A stretch of DNA of 64,000 nt from Pseudozyma flocculosa PF-1 (GCF_000417875.1 NW_006920889.1:154780-218779); one strand, 5' to 3'. Counted from the first letter of the stretch, positions 11,192-21,695 are shown. Notes: a model not told the origin generated them from the sequence alone. Translations and numbers: made by a program.

Positions 11192-12042
11192 GCCTACCTA
11201 CGGCCCGAAGAAAACGTATTGGTGCTACGCTTTGGTGCTACGCTTCGAAAAATCTGCAGCTACGATTTTTGGACCCTTGACCGTAGGCCCGCTACGGTCC
11301 TGGAGCGTAGGGAAGCGTAGGGCCCTACGCTTCCGAGGCGTGTAGCGGCCCTACAATTTTGGCACCGTAGCAGCCCTACACTTTCCGTGCGTAGCATGCC
11401 CTTGCTCTGAGTACCGTGCAGGCACACAAGCAGCACAGCCGTATCTACTTGATGGGCACAGAATCGATTGCAATACTACCTAGTCTACATACTGTGGCAA
11501 AGCGGCGTGGCAGAGCGACAAAGTGGGCGTTGGCGGCGGTGGCGGCAAGGGTGAGGCGGCAAGGGCAAGGCAAGGCGAGGCAAGGCGGCAGGGTAAGGCG
11601 AGGTGGCGCAAATTGACGGCAAACGCAGGCGCGAAGGCAGAGGCGGCGGCAGCAGGGCACGGCAAGAGCGTTGGCGAGGGCGTCGGCGGCATCCGCAGCA
11701 AGGGCAGTCAGAGAGGGAGGAGGAGGAGGAGCAGGCGTCAGCAATGCTTGCGCGTTGGCTGAGAGCGCAGTCGGCACGCTGGCAGGCAAGCGGCACTCAC
11801 CTAAAGCATCGCCAGGCCGTTGATGCCGATGTCAGAGCAGCTGCTGTGGCGGCGTGGGAGGAAGGGCAAGGCTGGAGGGCAAGGCAAGGCAAGCGTCAGT
11901 AGGGACTCACGGTGAGGATGCGGCAATGCCAGAGGCGTGGCGGTGAGGTCGATGTTGTCGAGTGTCGATCTGGTCGATGCGATGCTGTCGATGCTTGCGA
12001 TGCTGGCGTGGCGTGGCTGGAGCGGAAGCGCGAGTCGAGGCC

Positions 12043-12094
12043 CTCAATCATCGGAAATGTCGGAGAGCGCGCTCCGATGTCTCCGATGATTGAG
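12043..12094. repeat. 52-bp imperfect palindrome
   Basis: CTCAATCATCGGA at 12043 is mirrored by TCCGATGATTGAG ending at 12094. Inner TCGGAG/CTCCGA arms surround a GCGCGC centre. About 19 of 23 arm positions pair. Confidence 0.75.
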
Positions 12095-12280
12095 AGGCGG
12101 CGGGCAGAAAGGCGGCGCAGCGGCTGAGATTGCTGGCTGAGCACCGCGGCAGCAAGACGTCGTAGGCGGCACAGGCAGCACCAGAGGATGACAAAGCCGT
12201 CGACTTGTTGGTGGCCGCAGTGGTGCTGAGGGCTGTCGGCGGATGGCGGCAGATGGTAGCGGGTGGCGGCGGATGGCGGC

Positions 12281-12320
12281 GGGTGGCGTTGGGTGGCGTT
12301 GGGTGGCGTTGGGTGGCGTT
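12281..12320 (+). repeat. Decamer tandem repeat GGGTGGCGTT x4
   Basis: Four perfect units follow degenerate units that start at about 12241. They cause the Gly/Trp-rich and His/Pro-rich spurious frames seen here. Confidence 0.9.
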
Positions 12321-12449
12321 GGGCGGTGGTGGTGGCGGGAGGAAAAGGAGCGGATGGAAATGTGGAGGGCTGAAGGCCGGCGCGCGCGTCAGCCCCTTTT
12401 CGAATTTTCGATTGCTCGCGCGCGGGCTAGCGGGCTGGCAGCTCGGCTC

Positions 12450-12539
12450 NNNNNNNNNNNNNNNNNNNNNNNNNNNNNNNNNNNNNNNNNNNNNNNNNNN
12501 NNNNNNNNNNNNNNNNNNNNNNNNNNNNNNNNNNNNNNN
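12450..12539. other. Assembly gap (90 N) with duplicated flanks
   Basis: The ~55 bases before the gap (TTCGATTGCTCGCGCGCGGG and onward to CAGCTCGGCTC) recur almost exactly after it, up to 12611. The flanks probably overlap and the gap may be artificial. Confidence 0.8.
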
Positions 12540-13889
12540 CGGCGCGCGTCGTAGCCCGTTTTCGAAGTTTTCGATTGCTCGCGCGCGGGCTAGCGGGCTG
12601 GCAGCTCGGCTCCGAGTCCTAATCCTGCCAGCCAGCCAGCCTGCGCGCGGCCGTCCCTTTCTCGCCGCCGCTGCCGCCGCCAATCCATCCGCTGCCGCGG
12701 GCCAGAGATGCGCGCGCGCGCGCCTCTTGCCTTTTTCCCTCTCGGCCGAGACAGCGGTCAAGGCCTGCCAGCGAGGCAGCCATTTTCTGGCACGCGCGCG
12801 CGCTCCTTCTTCCTCCCCTTCCCACCACCATCTCCAACGCCACTTGACCGCCCTTTAGCTGTAGCCCACCGTCGTGCCCTTTTGTGCTGCTCTGCGCTTT
12901 TTCACCGCCAGCCCTCGCACCACCACCACCGCCGACGTCGACCTGCCCAACGCCATCGCCAGACTGCCGCCGATGCCTTTGCGCCTCAACCAGCAAGCTC
13001 CAGCTCGACCCTCGCGCACGGCCGTGACTGCTTTGGTCGGCAGCAATTGCTTCGGTTGCTTGCCCTTGCCCGACCTCAACTGCCGCCTTCGCCCGCCTCT
13101 ATCTGTGCCTCGCTCCGTGTCGATGCTTGCCAGCTCGGGCCCACATCGCCAACATCTGCACTGCCGCCGCTCGCAAGATCGCCCGTAGATAGTAGTAGCT
13201 AGCTTAGATTGCAATGCAAAGGTATCGGCCAGCAAATGGAGGAAACAAGCGAGTCGTACTTAGGGTGGCAAATGTCAATGCTACGCCGCAGCAGCGCAGC
13301 GTTGCTACGGTCCAGGATGCTGGCAGCCGCTGGCAGCCTACGCTGCGCACAGCCGTTGCGTGTGCTACGCTTCTGGGAGCGTAGCAGGCCTACGGCTGCC
13401 AGCAGCAGGATGCACCACGGGCCTTGGGAGCGTACCAGCCCTACACTGCGGCATCGGCGGGCCAGCTGCTACGCTCCGAAGCGTAGCGGAATCGTAGGGC
13501 CGCTACGCTGGCGGAAGCGTAGCACCGGCCCAATGCCTGGCGCGTAGCCGATCTGCGCTAGGGGCTAGACCGTAGATCGGGTTACGATCGGGGATTTTCC
13601 GAAGCGTAGCGGCCCTACGCGCCAGAAGCCAGATCCCCCTTGCTGCTAGCTATGAGAGCGCAGGCATATTGTTGTGATTGAGGAGTCCAGCCTGTCACAT
13701 TGCATGGCTTGCAGCCTCCTGGAGAAAGGCTGGACCGCCTAGTGCTGGACATCGACCTTGTCTACTGCCGTTGAGGCAAACACGGCCAAAGCCGCCCTCA
13801 ACTTCCTGGGCGTCGGACGAAAGGGCCAAGCAGTACCAGGTCCAGCGGGTGCCTCCCTGTTCTCAGGGCCACGGGGCAAGTCAATCACC

Positions 13890-14198
13890 TGTTAGGCGGC
13901 TGCCTAACGTGGCCCGCGGGTGCCCGAGTCCCGAGGACGGGCTGACGGACGGCGGAGCCGAGCGGCAATTGCCGCAGCCGGTCCCTCGGCCACGAGGGGA
14001 TCCCGAGGGGGCCAGTATAAAGTCCCTAGGTTCCCGAGGAGGCCCCTGATGGTCTCCTCGTCGAATGTACTATATCCTCTTCTCACTGGAGACTGGTACA
14101 GCATCGATATCCCACTCCTCCTCATCCCTGACCTCTCCGCGCAAGCCCACTACCGTCCTCGGCCGCTCGCGGTATCCTAAGACCCCGAGGGCCTAACA
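13890..14198. mobile_element. Solo LTR of a retrotransposon with 5-bp target duplication
   Basis: The 309-bp element begins TGTTAGG and ends CCTAACA, a perfect terminal inverted repeat with TG...CA ends. It is bounded by the direct repeat TCACC at 13885-13889 and 14199-14203. A TATAAAG promoter-like box lies near 14015. No internal domain or second LTR is present. Removing the LTR plus one TCACC (314 bp) rejoins the flanking coding frame exactly. Confidence 0.88.
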
Positions 14199-14746
14199 TC
14201 ACCCTCATTGGCACGGCGGCAATCGGCGCAAGCGAGTACCGACCGACTGCATTCCTGCCCATCCTCACTGAGGTGGCCATCGTCTGCACCCTTGCCTTGC
14301 TTCTCAGCAGGTCTCCTCTGGCCAACCACAAGAAGCCAGACAAAAAGGTCATGCAGATACTCTGCGCCGGGGAGGTATCGATTAGGGAACAGATGAGCGT
14401 TTTTGGCGAGAAAGCGTGGAGTGAGGCCACACTTCTCCAGTCAAAGGTGGCGTCAAGGGAAGACCTTTGGCAAGATCTTCCGCCCCTGGCGACCAGGCAA
14501 AAGGAGGGGCGCTTTGTCCGTACCATCTGGCTGATGGTGGATGGAAGGGTGGAGGGTACCACCTACGACGCAGGAAGGCTGGGAGAGGCCCTCAACTGGG
14601 AGCAGGGGCAGGTGGCCCTCGTCGCCTACCCTGGGGCTCAGGGTGCCCTACCTCAGGTGACCTTGGTGGGGAGGAAGGCAAAGGGCAAGAGGATCAAGGA
14701 GCTCTGGAGGATGAGCCCTTCTGTGCTGGCGGAGCGTGTGAGAAGT

Positions 14747-14847
14747 GAGATGGATGCCAGACGGAAAGAGGAAGAGGCGGGCGCGCGCGGCTGATGGCTG
14801 GGCCAAGGCTCGGAACTCGGATCCGAGCCCAGCCCGCCGCGCGACAC
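14747..14847 (+). repeat. ~100-bp hairpin-forming dispersed repeat, copy A
   Basis: It starts GAGATGGATGCC and ends CGCGCGACAC. The inner part folds back on itself: GGCTGGGC pairs with GCCCAGCC, and CTCGGA with TCCGAG. A second copy lies at 30447-30544. Similarity stops sharply on the right of both copies. Confidence 0.7.
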
Positions 14848-15355
14848 CTTCATACCTCCTTTCAGATCCAAGAGCAGCATTCATCCTCAAGCTGCTGAGG
14901 AAGGACAAGCTTGTGGATGACGATATTGTGACCACGGCCCAAGCGGCTCTCAACAGGGCGGTCTACCCAAACAAGAAGAACAAGCAACCTGGCCTGTCCA
15001 CCCTTGACCCCAAAGGTACCGTGCACACCTTCCTCCTCATCATCAAGAAGAAGGGCACGCAGGACGCTAACAGGATTACCGCCTACCCCAAAGGCGCTAA
15101 ACACATCGAGGAACGGCTGGAGGGGGATCAGCTCAAGGATGGATCGCTCATCTCAGACATCCTAACCAGGGGGTGAGCATCTTTGTCCTGCCAGAAGAGA
15201 CCTCAAGCTATGGGGTGGATGGGATGGATGCAAACAAGGCAGACAGGGAAGGGGTACTGGTTGTGGAGCTCTTGCTGCCCACCATCTTCACAGCAGCTGA
15301 GCTCCTTGATGTATGGTGGAACTACCTGGCCTTGCTGATTGAGGAGGGAGCATGA

Positions 15356-15911
15356 GACAAGTCTGAAGAAGCAGTGGATGAGGACAAGTTGGAGAGGCAG
15401 AAGTGGGCTCCTGAGGGCAAGAGGCACAATGAGCGCCCTGATATCATGGGCTTGGTGATGCCAGGAACATGAAGGAGCACGTTGCAGACAGACAAGCATC
15501 TCGAGACCAGGACGTCTGCAGGAACAATGCTGAGGTATTGCAACAGTCATTGATGCAGCAACCGATATCAAGGATGCACGACGCTCTAGCTTTTGTGATG
15601 TGGGGCGTGGTCTGTGCCAACCTTGATGCACAAGCGGCGTGTCCAGCCTCGTCGCGGGAATGTGGGGCCCGTCCTGCTGCGTATCTTGTCCATGATCACC
15701 GTGGGCGCTTCCTCGCCGACTGGACTGCCGGCCCTGGCTCTCGACGCACGGTGGAGACTTGGGACTGGTGACAAACATCTAGCATTATTGTTACCCCAAG
15801 CCGACGACGACCCGAGCTCTATGTACACATGTGCCTTTTCCTCGAGGCAGGGCAAACGGGCGCTCGCCACGTCTCCTGTGCGAGGTGGCGAAGCAGAGAG
15901 AAGCGAGGCAT
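15356..15911. other. Right edge of mobile island and 3' flank of the dehydrogenase gene
   Basis: Up to about 15480 the decayed frame can still be followed after a stop (to TGA near 15471). The second copy of the direct repeat lies at 15737-15779. No gene is seen. Confidence 0.4.
15737..15779 (+). repeat. Right copy of the imperfect direct repeat flanking the island
   Basis: Partner of 9941-9988: fifteen identical bases followed by a gapped match ending GACAAACATC. Confidence 0.4.
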
Positions 15912-17024
15912 TCAGTCGGCCCTCTCGATCTGCTCGGGGAACTGGAGGCCGCCCTGCTTGCGGATCTCGTCCATGATCTCCATGGCAAAGATGCTCTCCT
16001 CGTGGCTGACGACGGGGCTCTCGAGCTTGCCGGCGACGATGCAGCGGGCGCACTCGTCGGCCTCCCAGAAGAAGCCGTGGCCGGGGATGTGGGGCTCCTT
16101 TGTGACGGGCTTCTGGCCCTTGAGCACGATGCTGTACGCCGTCGGGCGCGAGGTGTGGGTGCCGTGGACGAGGATGTCGCCCTTGTCGCCCTGGATGATG
16201 GTGTGGAAGGCGGGGCGGTGGAGGTCGACGCGCATGTTGACGGTGAGGATGCCGGTGGCGTTGATCTTGTCAAACTGGAGCACGCCGGTCGAGTCCTCGT
16301 CGACCTTGAACTTGGGGCTGATGCGCATCGAGCCGGTGACGCGCGGGCGGGCGCGCTGGTTGTCCGGGTGGTCCCAGAGGAGGGCGGTGAGGTAGGTGAG
16401 CGGGTAGATGCCGCAGTCGAGCAGACCGCCGCCGCCGAGCTCGGGGAAGTAGAGGCGGTGGTCCTCGGGCAGCTCCTGGCCAAAGTCGGAGTGGACGCGG
16501 TAGACGTGGCCGAGGATCTTGTCCTCGTGGACGAGCTTGACAATCTCGCGGAAGATGTCCATGAACTTGGTCCAGCGCGCCTCCATGAAGAAGAGGTTCT
16601 TGGCCTTTGAGAGGGCCGAGAGCTTGCGGATCTGCTCGGCGTTGATGGTGATGGGCTTCTCGCAGAGGACGTGCTTGCCAGCGTTGAGGCAGAGCTTGAT
16701 CTGCTGGTAGTGGTGCGACTGGGGCGAGGCAATGTACATGATCTCGACGTCGGCGTCGCGGACCAGCTCGTCGTAGGAGCCGTAGGTCCTGATGGCCTTG
16801 GCCTCCTCGACCTGCTCCTTTGTCGTGTACATGCGCTTGACAAAGTCGTCGGCCTTTTTCTGACCCGAGGCCGAGCCGACGGCGACGACGCGGTGAGCGA
16901 CGTCGGTGACGCCGCGGGTGGCGGGGTCGAGCTGGAGGTCGCCGACAAAGGTCTCTGCGATGCCGCCGGGCGCGAGGATGCCCCAGCGCATGACGCGCTT
17001 GTTGGAGGAACCGTCAGAGGGCAT
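15912..17024 (-). CDS. Gfo/Idh/MocA-family NAD(P)-dependent dehydrogenase
   Basis: A single exon encodes 370 residues. The start at 17024 (MPSDGSSNKRVMRWGILAPG) places the Rossmann motif G-x-x-x-G-x-A at the usual N-terminal position; the longer upstream frame is Pro/Ser-rich and looks untranslated. The second hallmark is EKPITIN (about residue 120), whose Lys acts in catalysis, followed by FMEARWTKF. The C-terminal domain has GGGGLLDCGIYPL, as in dimeric dihydrodiol dehydrogenase and fungal D-xylose 1-dehydrogenase (NADP+). The likely reaction is oxidation of a sugar or diol with NADP; the exact substrate cannot be told. There is no signal peptide, so it is cytosolic. It is divergent to the beta-glucosidase gene, 1.9 kb away. 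Confidence 0.88.
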   Translation of the reverse strand: MPSDGSSNKRVMRWGILAPGGIAETFVGDLQLDPATRGVTDVAHRVVAVGSASGQKKADDFVKRMYTTKEQVEEAKAIRTYGSYDELVRDADVEIMYIASPQSHHYQQIKLCLNAGKHVLCEKPITINAEQIRKLSALSKAKNLFFMEARWTKFMDIFREIVKLVHEDKILGHVYRVHSDFGQELPEDHRLYFPELGGGGLLDCGIYPLTYLTALLWDHPDNQRARPRVTGSMRISPKFKVDEDSTGVLQFDKINATGILTVNMRVDLHRPAFHTIIQGDKGDILVHGTHTSRPTAYSIVLKGQKPVTKEPHIPGHGFFWEADECARCIVAGKLESPVVSHEESIFAMEIMDEIRKQGGLQFPEQIERAD

Positions 17025-18910
17025 GTTGGGCTGTGGCTGCGGTGGTGGTGGTGGCGGTGCTGGGTGGAGAGGAGAAGATGCAGGGATGGTAGTGGCGGCA
17101 GGGACGGTGTCGATGGTGGGGTGATGACGGGGAGCCGCCGATGGGCCCAAGCCGCTGCTGCTTTTAACGTTGCTCGGTCCAGGCCCGACGACCGGGGCGC
17201 GGCGACGGCGACGGGGAGCGGGAGAGCGAGGAAGCAATGACCAGGCCGGGCCAAAGCGAGATGCGCCGGCTCTCCCCGCACTTTGGAAGGTACACGGTGC
17301 GCTGGGCAAGCAGACGTGGAGAGAGAGACAGAGAGGGAGAGAGAGAGAGAGAGAAGGCAGCAACGAGGGAGCGGTCTGTGCAGTCCACGGTCCGGCGCTC
17401 CCGTCGGCCAGGCCGACGCTGCTCGCGGCGACCTGGAAGCTCAGGCTGGAAGCGGGCAGCGGTCAGCCCAGCATCTCAGGGTCCAGGCCGGGGAGGTCCG
17501 CCAAGCAAGCAAGCAAGCAAGCAGCAGGCAGGCAGGGCTTGACCTGCCAAGGCTGGACTCGTCTGGCCCAGCTTGGCTGACTGGCTGCCCGCGAATTGGG
17601 CGAATTGCTGGGACACCGCCACCCTGCCGATGCCCCCGCCCGCTCCTTTCCGCTGGCTGGCCCGCTCGCCCTTCTTCCCGCTCGCCATCGCGACAGCCTC
17701 GAGGCCTCGACCGCTCATAGCATTCCATTGCTTCCTTAGACATTCTGTGTCGCTGCAAGGTTGCCCTGAGCGAGCTGTGATCGCTTCCGGCCTCGGCCTC
17801 GACCGGGCGCGGTGACAAAAAAGCCTCAGGCCAGCGACGACCCTCGGCCGTGGATTCCGGGGCTCATTACGACCCACCATCACCTCTCGTCCCCTGCTCC
17901 CTTTCGTCAGCCGCTCGCTCATCGCCGTGAGGGCAATCCCTTCGAGCGCGGCCTCATCTCCCATCGACACGCTAGCCGTTCCGAGCTTGGGAAGTACGGT
18001 GCTGATGGTGTCCCGTCGGCGCACCCGCCGCTCGAACGCCAAAGGAGCGGCGATGCCAATCGGCCCACCCGCACTCATCGGGAGGCTGCCGGACTCGCCC
18101 CCGATGGAACCTCGGTCGCGGCTAGCCTTCCGGCGCAGAGGGTGCGGAGCCTCGTCAAGCAAAGGTGGATTCCAAGAGGCCGTCGAATTGGCCGGTCACT
18201 CTGCGCTGCTACCAGGCGCTGCTGCCGCCGCCGTACCTTGACCCTCCCGCCGGCCTGCTCCCCACCCACACTCGATCTGTAGCAGCACATCGACCGCATG
18301 CCAGGCAAACGGCGGGCCAGGCGACCGACACAGCACCGCTCCGACTACTTTCGTCCTCCTCCTCGTCCGCAAGGTCGTGTCCATTCGGCGCGCCCACTCT
18401 GGCACGACTGCACTGCCTGGCCCAGACTCGGCCCCGTTTCGTGGCACCATCGGCCGTCAAGAGGCGCCCGCTCGCATCATTGCCGGTCACCAGCCTTCGG
18501 GAAACAGCCGGCAGCATCTGGCCCGACGACCCTGACCGGGGAATTCCACCACTCCGGCGCCCGTCGTACCGGCAGGCCCTGTCACTACTCTGGCTGCACC
18601 AGCTGGCCCTCCCGCTCCCTTGTCCTCTTGCCCCTGAAAGGTCGCACCGGCCTAGTACCGTGCCCGGACCAGCCCTCAAGTCACCGTCACAGCATGACCG
18701 AGTCGACTCGGGATCCAGCGCTCGGTACACGCTGCCCCGCTTTCCCGCACGCTGCCATCGCCCCGACGTCTACCTCCCCTGCCCGCCGCCCGCCGCCTTG
18801 GAGCAAGCCTCCTTTGACCACCACCACCCGCTCTATTGCCCCGGCCCTGCTACACCACTTCGCTCTCTGCTGCACTACCAAGCAGGAAGACACAGCGACG
18901 TCCCTTTGCC
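17025..18910. other. Divergent intergenic region between dehydrogenase and beta-glucosidase
   Basis: This is a 1.9-kb shared upstream region. It contains a (GA)n run (17321-17357) and a (CAAG)n run (about 17500-17524). Frames such as 18165-18968 read into the 5' end of the glucosidase gene in another phase and look like chance. No further gene is seen. Confidence 0.45.
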
Positions 18911-21589
18911 ATGTCGCCTGGCATCGACTTTGACCGCCCTCACGATGACGACCTCGACGCCAGGATAGAGGCACAGCTATCGCAGCTGTCGACGACGGAA
19001 AAGATCCAGCTCACGTCGGGCGACGACTTTTGGAGAACGCACGCCGTCCCCTCGCGCGGCATCCCCTGCCTGAAGCTCTCCGATGGCCCCAGTGGCGCAC
19101 GCGGTGGCGGCTCGTTTTCGGACCCAACCCCCGCCGCCCTCTTTCCCTCGTCGAGCTGCCTCGGCGCCACCTTTGACCGCTCCCTCGCCTACCGCATGGG
19201 CAACGCCATCGCCTGCGACTCCAAGAGCAAGCAGGTCCACCTCCTCCTCGGCCCCACCATCAACATGGTCCGCGACCCCAGGAACGGCCGTTCCTTTGAG
19301 ACCTACTCCGAGGACCCCCTGCTCTGCGGCGCCCTGGGCGGAGAGTACGTCCTCGGCGTCCAGGACACGGGTGTCGGCGCCTGCCTAAAGCACTTTGTCG
19401 CAAACGAGGCCGAGCATCGCCGCCGCGTCAACTCGAGCAACGTCGACGAGACCACCCTCCGCACCGTCTACCTCCGCCCCTTTCAGATCGCCCTGGCCCG
19501 CATCCGAGAGGCCCACCGCAAGGGCGAGGACGGCGCACAGGCCCGGCCCTTTCGAGGCTCGGTGGCGTCCATCATGACGGCCTACAACCGCCTCAACCGC
19601 GTCAGCTGCTCGGAAAACGACTGGCTCTACAACCGGATCCTGCGCGACGAGTGGCGCTTCGGCGGGCTGGTCGTCTCCGACTGGCTCGCACTCCACAACC
19701 ACGGCCTCAAGGTGACCGACCTCGAGATGCCCGGGCCGTCGATCCACCGCAAGGTCGACCGCGTCCTGCAGCTGATCAAGGATGGTGTCGTCACCGAGGT
19801 CGACATTGACCGTCGCGCTGCGGCCGTGCTGCGGCTCATACAGCAGGTGGCGCCGCTCGGCTTCCGCACGCTCGCAGAAGAGAGCGAAACCTCGCCAGAG
19901 ATCCAGGAGACCGCCGACGTGATCCGCCAGATTGCCGCCGAGGGTGCGGTGCTGTTGCGCAACTCGGCCGGCCTCCTTCCGCTGGATCCCATGACCCCAC
20001 CGCGCAGGATCGCGCTCATCGGCCGGGCCGTCACGCAGCCCATCCAGTCTGGTGGCGGATCGGCCAACCTCAAGCCGCAGCACGTCTCGTCACTCCACTC
20101 GGCCGTCACCGCGCTCCTCGGGGATCGCAGCGAAGTCGCCGTCGCGCAGGGATGCGAGACATGGTCGTTTGCCCCACCGCTGCCCACCGACCTCGTCTCG
20201 GGCATCGAGTTTGAGTGGTACAGCCGCGATAGCGAGAGCGGCAAGCGCGAGCTGCGCGGCAGGACGCAGCCGGACTCGCTCCGCTGGGATGCGAGCCTCA
20301 ACGGCCTACCTCCGCTCGCCCGCGAGGGCAAGCTCGACGCCAAGACGTGGTCGATCACCGCCAGCTTCGACCTGCAATCGGACCGTGACATGGACTACGT
20401 ACTCCAGTACCACGCCTTTGGCCGGCTCACGATCGCGACCGGCAAGGCGCCGCTGGTATTCGAGGGCGAGAAGGATCCGTTCGAGTACCTGCTGCACCCG
20501 CACCACTACCGCATCGAGCGGCGCCTCCACCTCGAGGCCGGGCGGCGGCAGCGGATCACATTCGATTACGAGCCCGTGCGCGGCCTGGGGGCGTGGGAGA
20601 AGCGCTTCTTTTCCTCGTTCGGCGTCGGAGGCTACGAGGTGCGCGACCCCAAGCTCGACATCCAAGAGGCCGCCTCGGTCGCCGCGTCGAGTGACCTGGC
20701 CGTCGTGCTCGTCTCGACGGGGCCGGAGTGGGAGAGCGAGGGATTCGACCGCGAGACCCTCTGCCTGCCGCGCGGCCAAAACGAGATGGTGCGCGCGGTG
20801 CTCGAGGCGCAGCCAAACACGGTCGTCGTCACGGTGTCGGGCGCAGCCATCGAGCTCCCCTTTCTCGACCACAGCACTGTCGTACACGGCTGGTTCGGCG
20901 GCCAAGAGTCGGGATCGGCGCTGTGCGACGTGCTCTTCGGCCAGGGCTTTGCACCGGCATCGGGCCGCATGCCGCACACATGGGCCAAGTCTCTCGAGGA
21001 CATCCCCGCTGCCTCGCTCGGGCCACGCGGATTTCCCGGCATCATGGAAGACGACGACGATGTGGGGCCCAACACCTACTACGACGAGGCGCTGTCGATG
21101 GGCTACCGTCACTTTGAGACGCGCTCGGTCCGGCCCACCGTGTGGTTCGGCGGCGGACTCGCCGGCTACACCCGCTTCACCTCGTCGATGCGCGTCCGCG
21201 GCGGCGTCTCGCGCTCCTCGAACGCCGTGGCCGAGGTGACGGTCCGCAACGTCGGCCAGAGGAGCGGCAAGGAGGTGGTGCAGATCTACCTCGCAGACGC
21301 CTTTGGAGCGGGGACGGGGCGAAGTCTGGTGGCCTTTGACGCGGTACGGCTCGCGGCTGGCAAGGAGGCACGGGTCGAGCTGCCCATCAGGGCTGAGATG
21401 CTGTCGCGATGGTGTCAGGACGCGGGCAGGTGGAAGGTCCGCAAGGGGTGGTACGACCTCGTGCTCGCCAAGAGCGCCGACCCGGCCGACGAGGTGCAAA
21501 GGGCGCAGGTCGAGGTTCAGGAGGACTGGGACTGGCGCGGTCTCGAGGCGAGCGAGGAGATAGACGATCTCCCTGCGCCCAAGATCTAG
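18911..21589 (+). CDS. Beta-glucosidase, glycoside hydrolase family 3, with PA14 insert
   Basis: A single exon encodes 892 residues from the ATG at 18911 (MSPGIDFD); an in-frame ATG 25 codons upstream is less likely. Domain order is the GH3 N-terminal TIM barrel (RGIPCLKLSDGPSG, GPTINMVRDPRNGRSFETYS, KHFVANEAE), the nucleophile Asp in VVSDWLALHN (D257), the C-terminal GH3 domain starting near LLRNSAGLLPLD, a PA14 module (about residues 410-545) and a fibronectin-III-like tail. The WESEGFDR segment (E608/E610) holds the general-acid region. There is no signal peptide, so it is probably an intracellular enzyme that hydrolyses beta-glucosides such as cellobiose. All key residues are present. Confidence 0.93.
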   Translation: MSPGIDFDRPHDDDLDARIEAQLSQLSTTEKIQLTSGDDFWRTHAVPSRGIPCLKLSDGPSGARGGGSFSDPTPAALFPSSSCLGATFDRSLAYRMGNAIACDSKSKQVHLLLGPTINMVRDPRNGRSFETYSEDPLLCGALGGEYVLGVQDTGVGACLKHFVANEAEHRRRVNSSNVDETTLRTVYLRPFQIALARIREAHRKGEDGAQARPFRGSVASIMTAYNRLNRVSCSENDWLYNRILRDEWRFGGLVVSDWLALHNHGLKVTDLEMPGPSIHRKVDRVLQLIKDGVVTEVDIDRRAAAVLRLIQQVAPLGFRTLAEESETSPEIQETADVIRQIAAEGAVLLRNSAGLLPLDPMTPPRRIALIGRAVTQPIQSGGGSANLKPQHVSSLHSAVTALLGDRSEVAVAQGCETWSFAPPLPTDLVSGIEFEWYSRDSESGKRELRGRTQPDSLRWDASLNGLPPLAREGKLDAKTWSITASFDLQSDRDMDYVLQYHAFGRLTIATGKAPLVFEGEKDPFEYLLHPHHYRIERRLHLEAGRRQRITFDYEPVRGLGAWEKRFFSSFGVGGYEVRDPKLDIQEAASVAASSDLAVVLVSTGPEWESEGFDRETLCLPRGQNEMVRAVLEAQPNTVVVTVSGAAIELPFLDHSTVVHGWFGGQESGSALCDVLFGQGFAPASGRMPHTWAKSLEDIPAASLGPRGFPGIMEDDDDVGPNTYYDEALSMGYRHFETRSVRPTVWFGGGLAGYTRFTSSMRVRGGVSRSSNAVAEVTVRNVGQRSGKEVVQIYLADAFGAGTGRSLVAFDAVRLAAGKEARVELPIRAEMLSRWCQDAGRWKVRKGWYDLVLAKSADPADEVQRAQVEVQEDWDWRGLEASEEIDDLPAPKI

Positions 21590-21695
21590 AACGTTTGGAA
21601 TGCGATGTATGTACAGCGCAGCACGGCACGTAGACAGCGGTCGATAATTGGGTAATCGACACGACTTCGATGCGGGATCGAAGGCGATAGACCCG

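Larger units (their letters stand above)
11192..13650. mobile_element. Probable non-autonomous DNA transposon with inverted GCTACGC clusters
   Basis: Two clusters of GCGTAGC/GCTACGC/CCCTACGC words, about 11215-11400 and 13260-13625, flank a GC-rich core. The left cluster carries GCTACGCTTCGAAAAATC (11237-11254). The right cluster carries its inverted counterpart at 13593-13610, with 17 of 18 positions matching. Such inverted subterminal clusters are typical binding arrays of transposases. The core contains no recognisable transposase, only Pro/Arg/Gly-rich chance frames, decamer repeats, a palindrome and a gap. Ends and target-site duplication were not resolved. Confidence 0.5.
13743..15355 (+). 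pseudogene. Decayed mobile-element ORF, split by a solo LTR and a hairpin repeat
   Basis: An open frame from 13743 ends at the LTR target site (codons GGC AAG TCA ATC ACC at 13889). If the LTR and one target copy are ignored, the frame continues without a stop from 14204 to 14794. The frame then changes across a ~100-bp repeat and continues to 15176, with a further short segment (GTG at 15173) to 15355. The encoded segments look like real protein (for example LALLLSRSPLANHKKPDKKV and QAALNRAVYPNKKNK), but I recognise no domain. A frameshift also lies near 13765. The style matches the second island at 29-30.8 kb. Confidence 0.5.

Noticed and set aside
12048..12858. Frames running through the N gap at 12450-12539 on both strands
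   Set aside because: Gap bases translate as X and the flanks are GGGTGGCGTT repeats and duplicated sequence, so the frames are meaningless.
12204..13202. Gly/Trp-rich and Ser/Pro-rich frames in the transposon core as a transposase
   Set aside because: No DDE or other catalytic pattern, and the frames derive from simple repeats.
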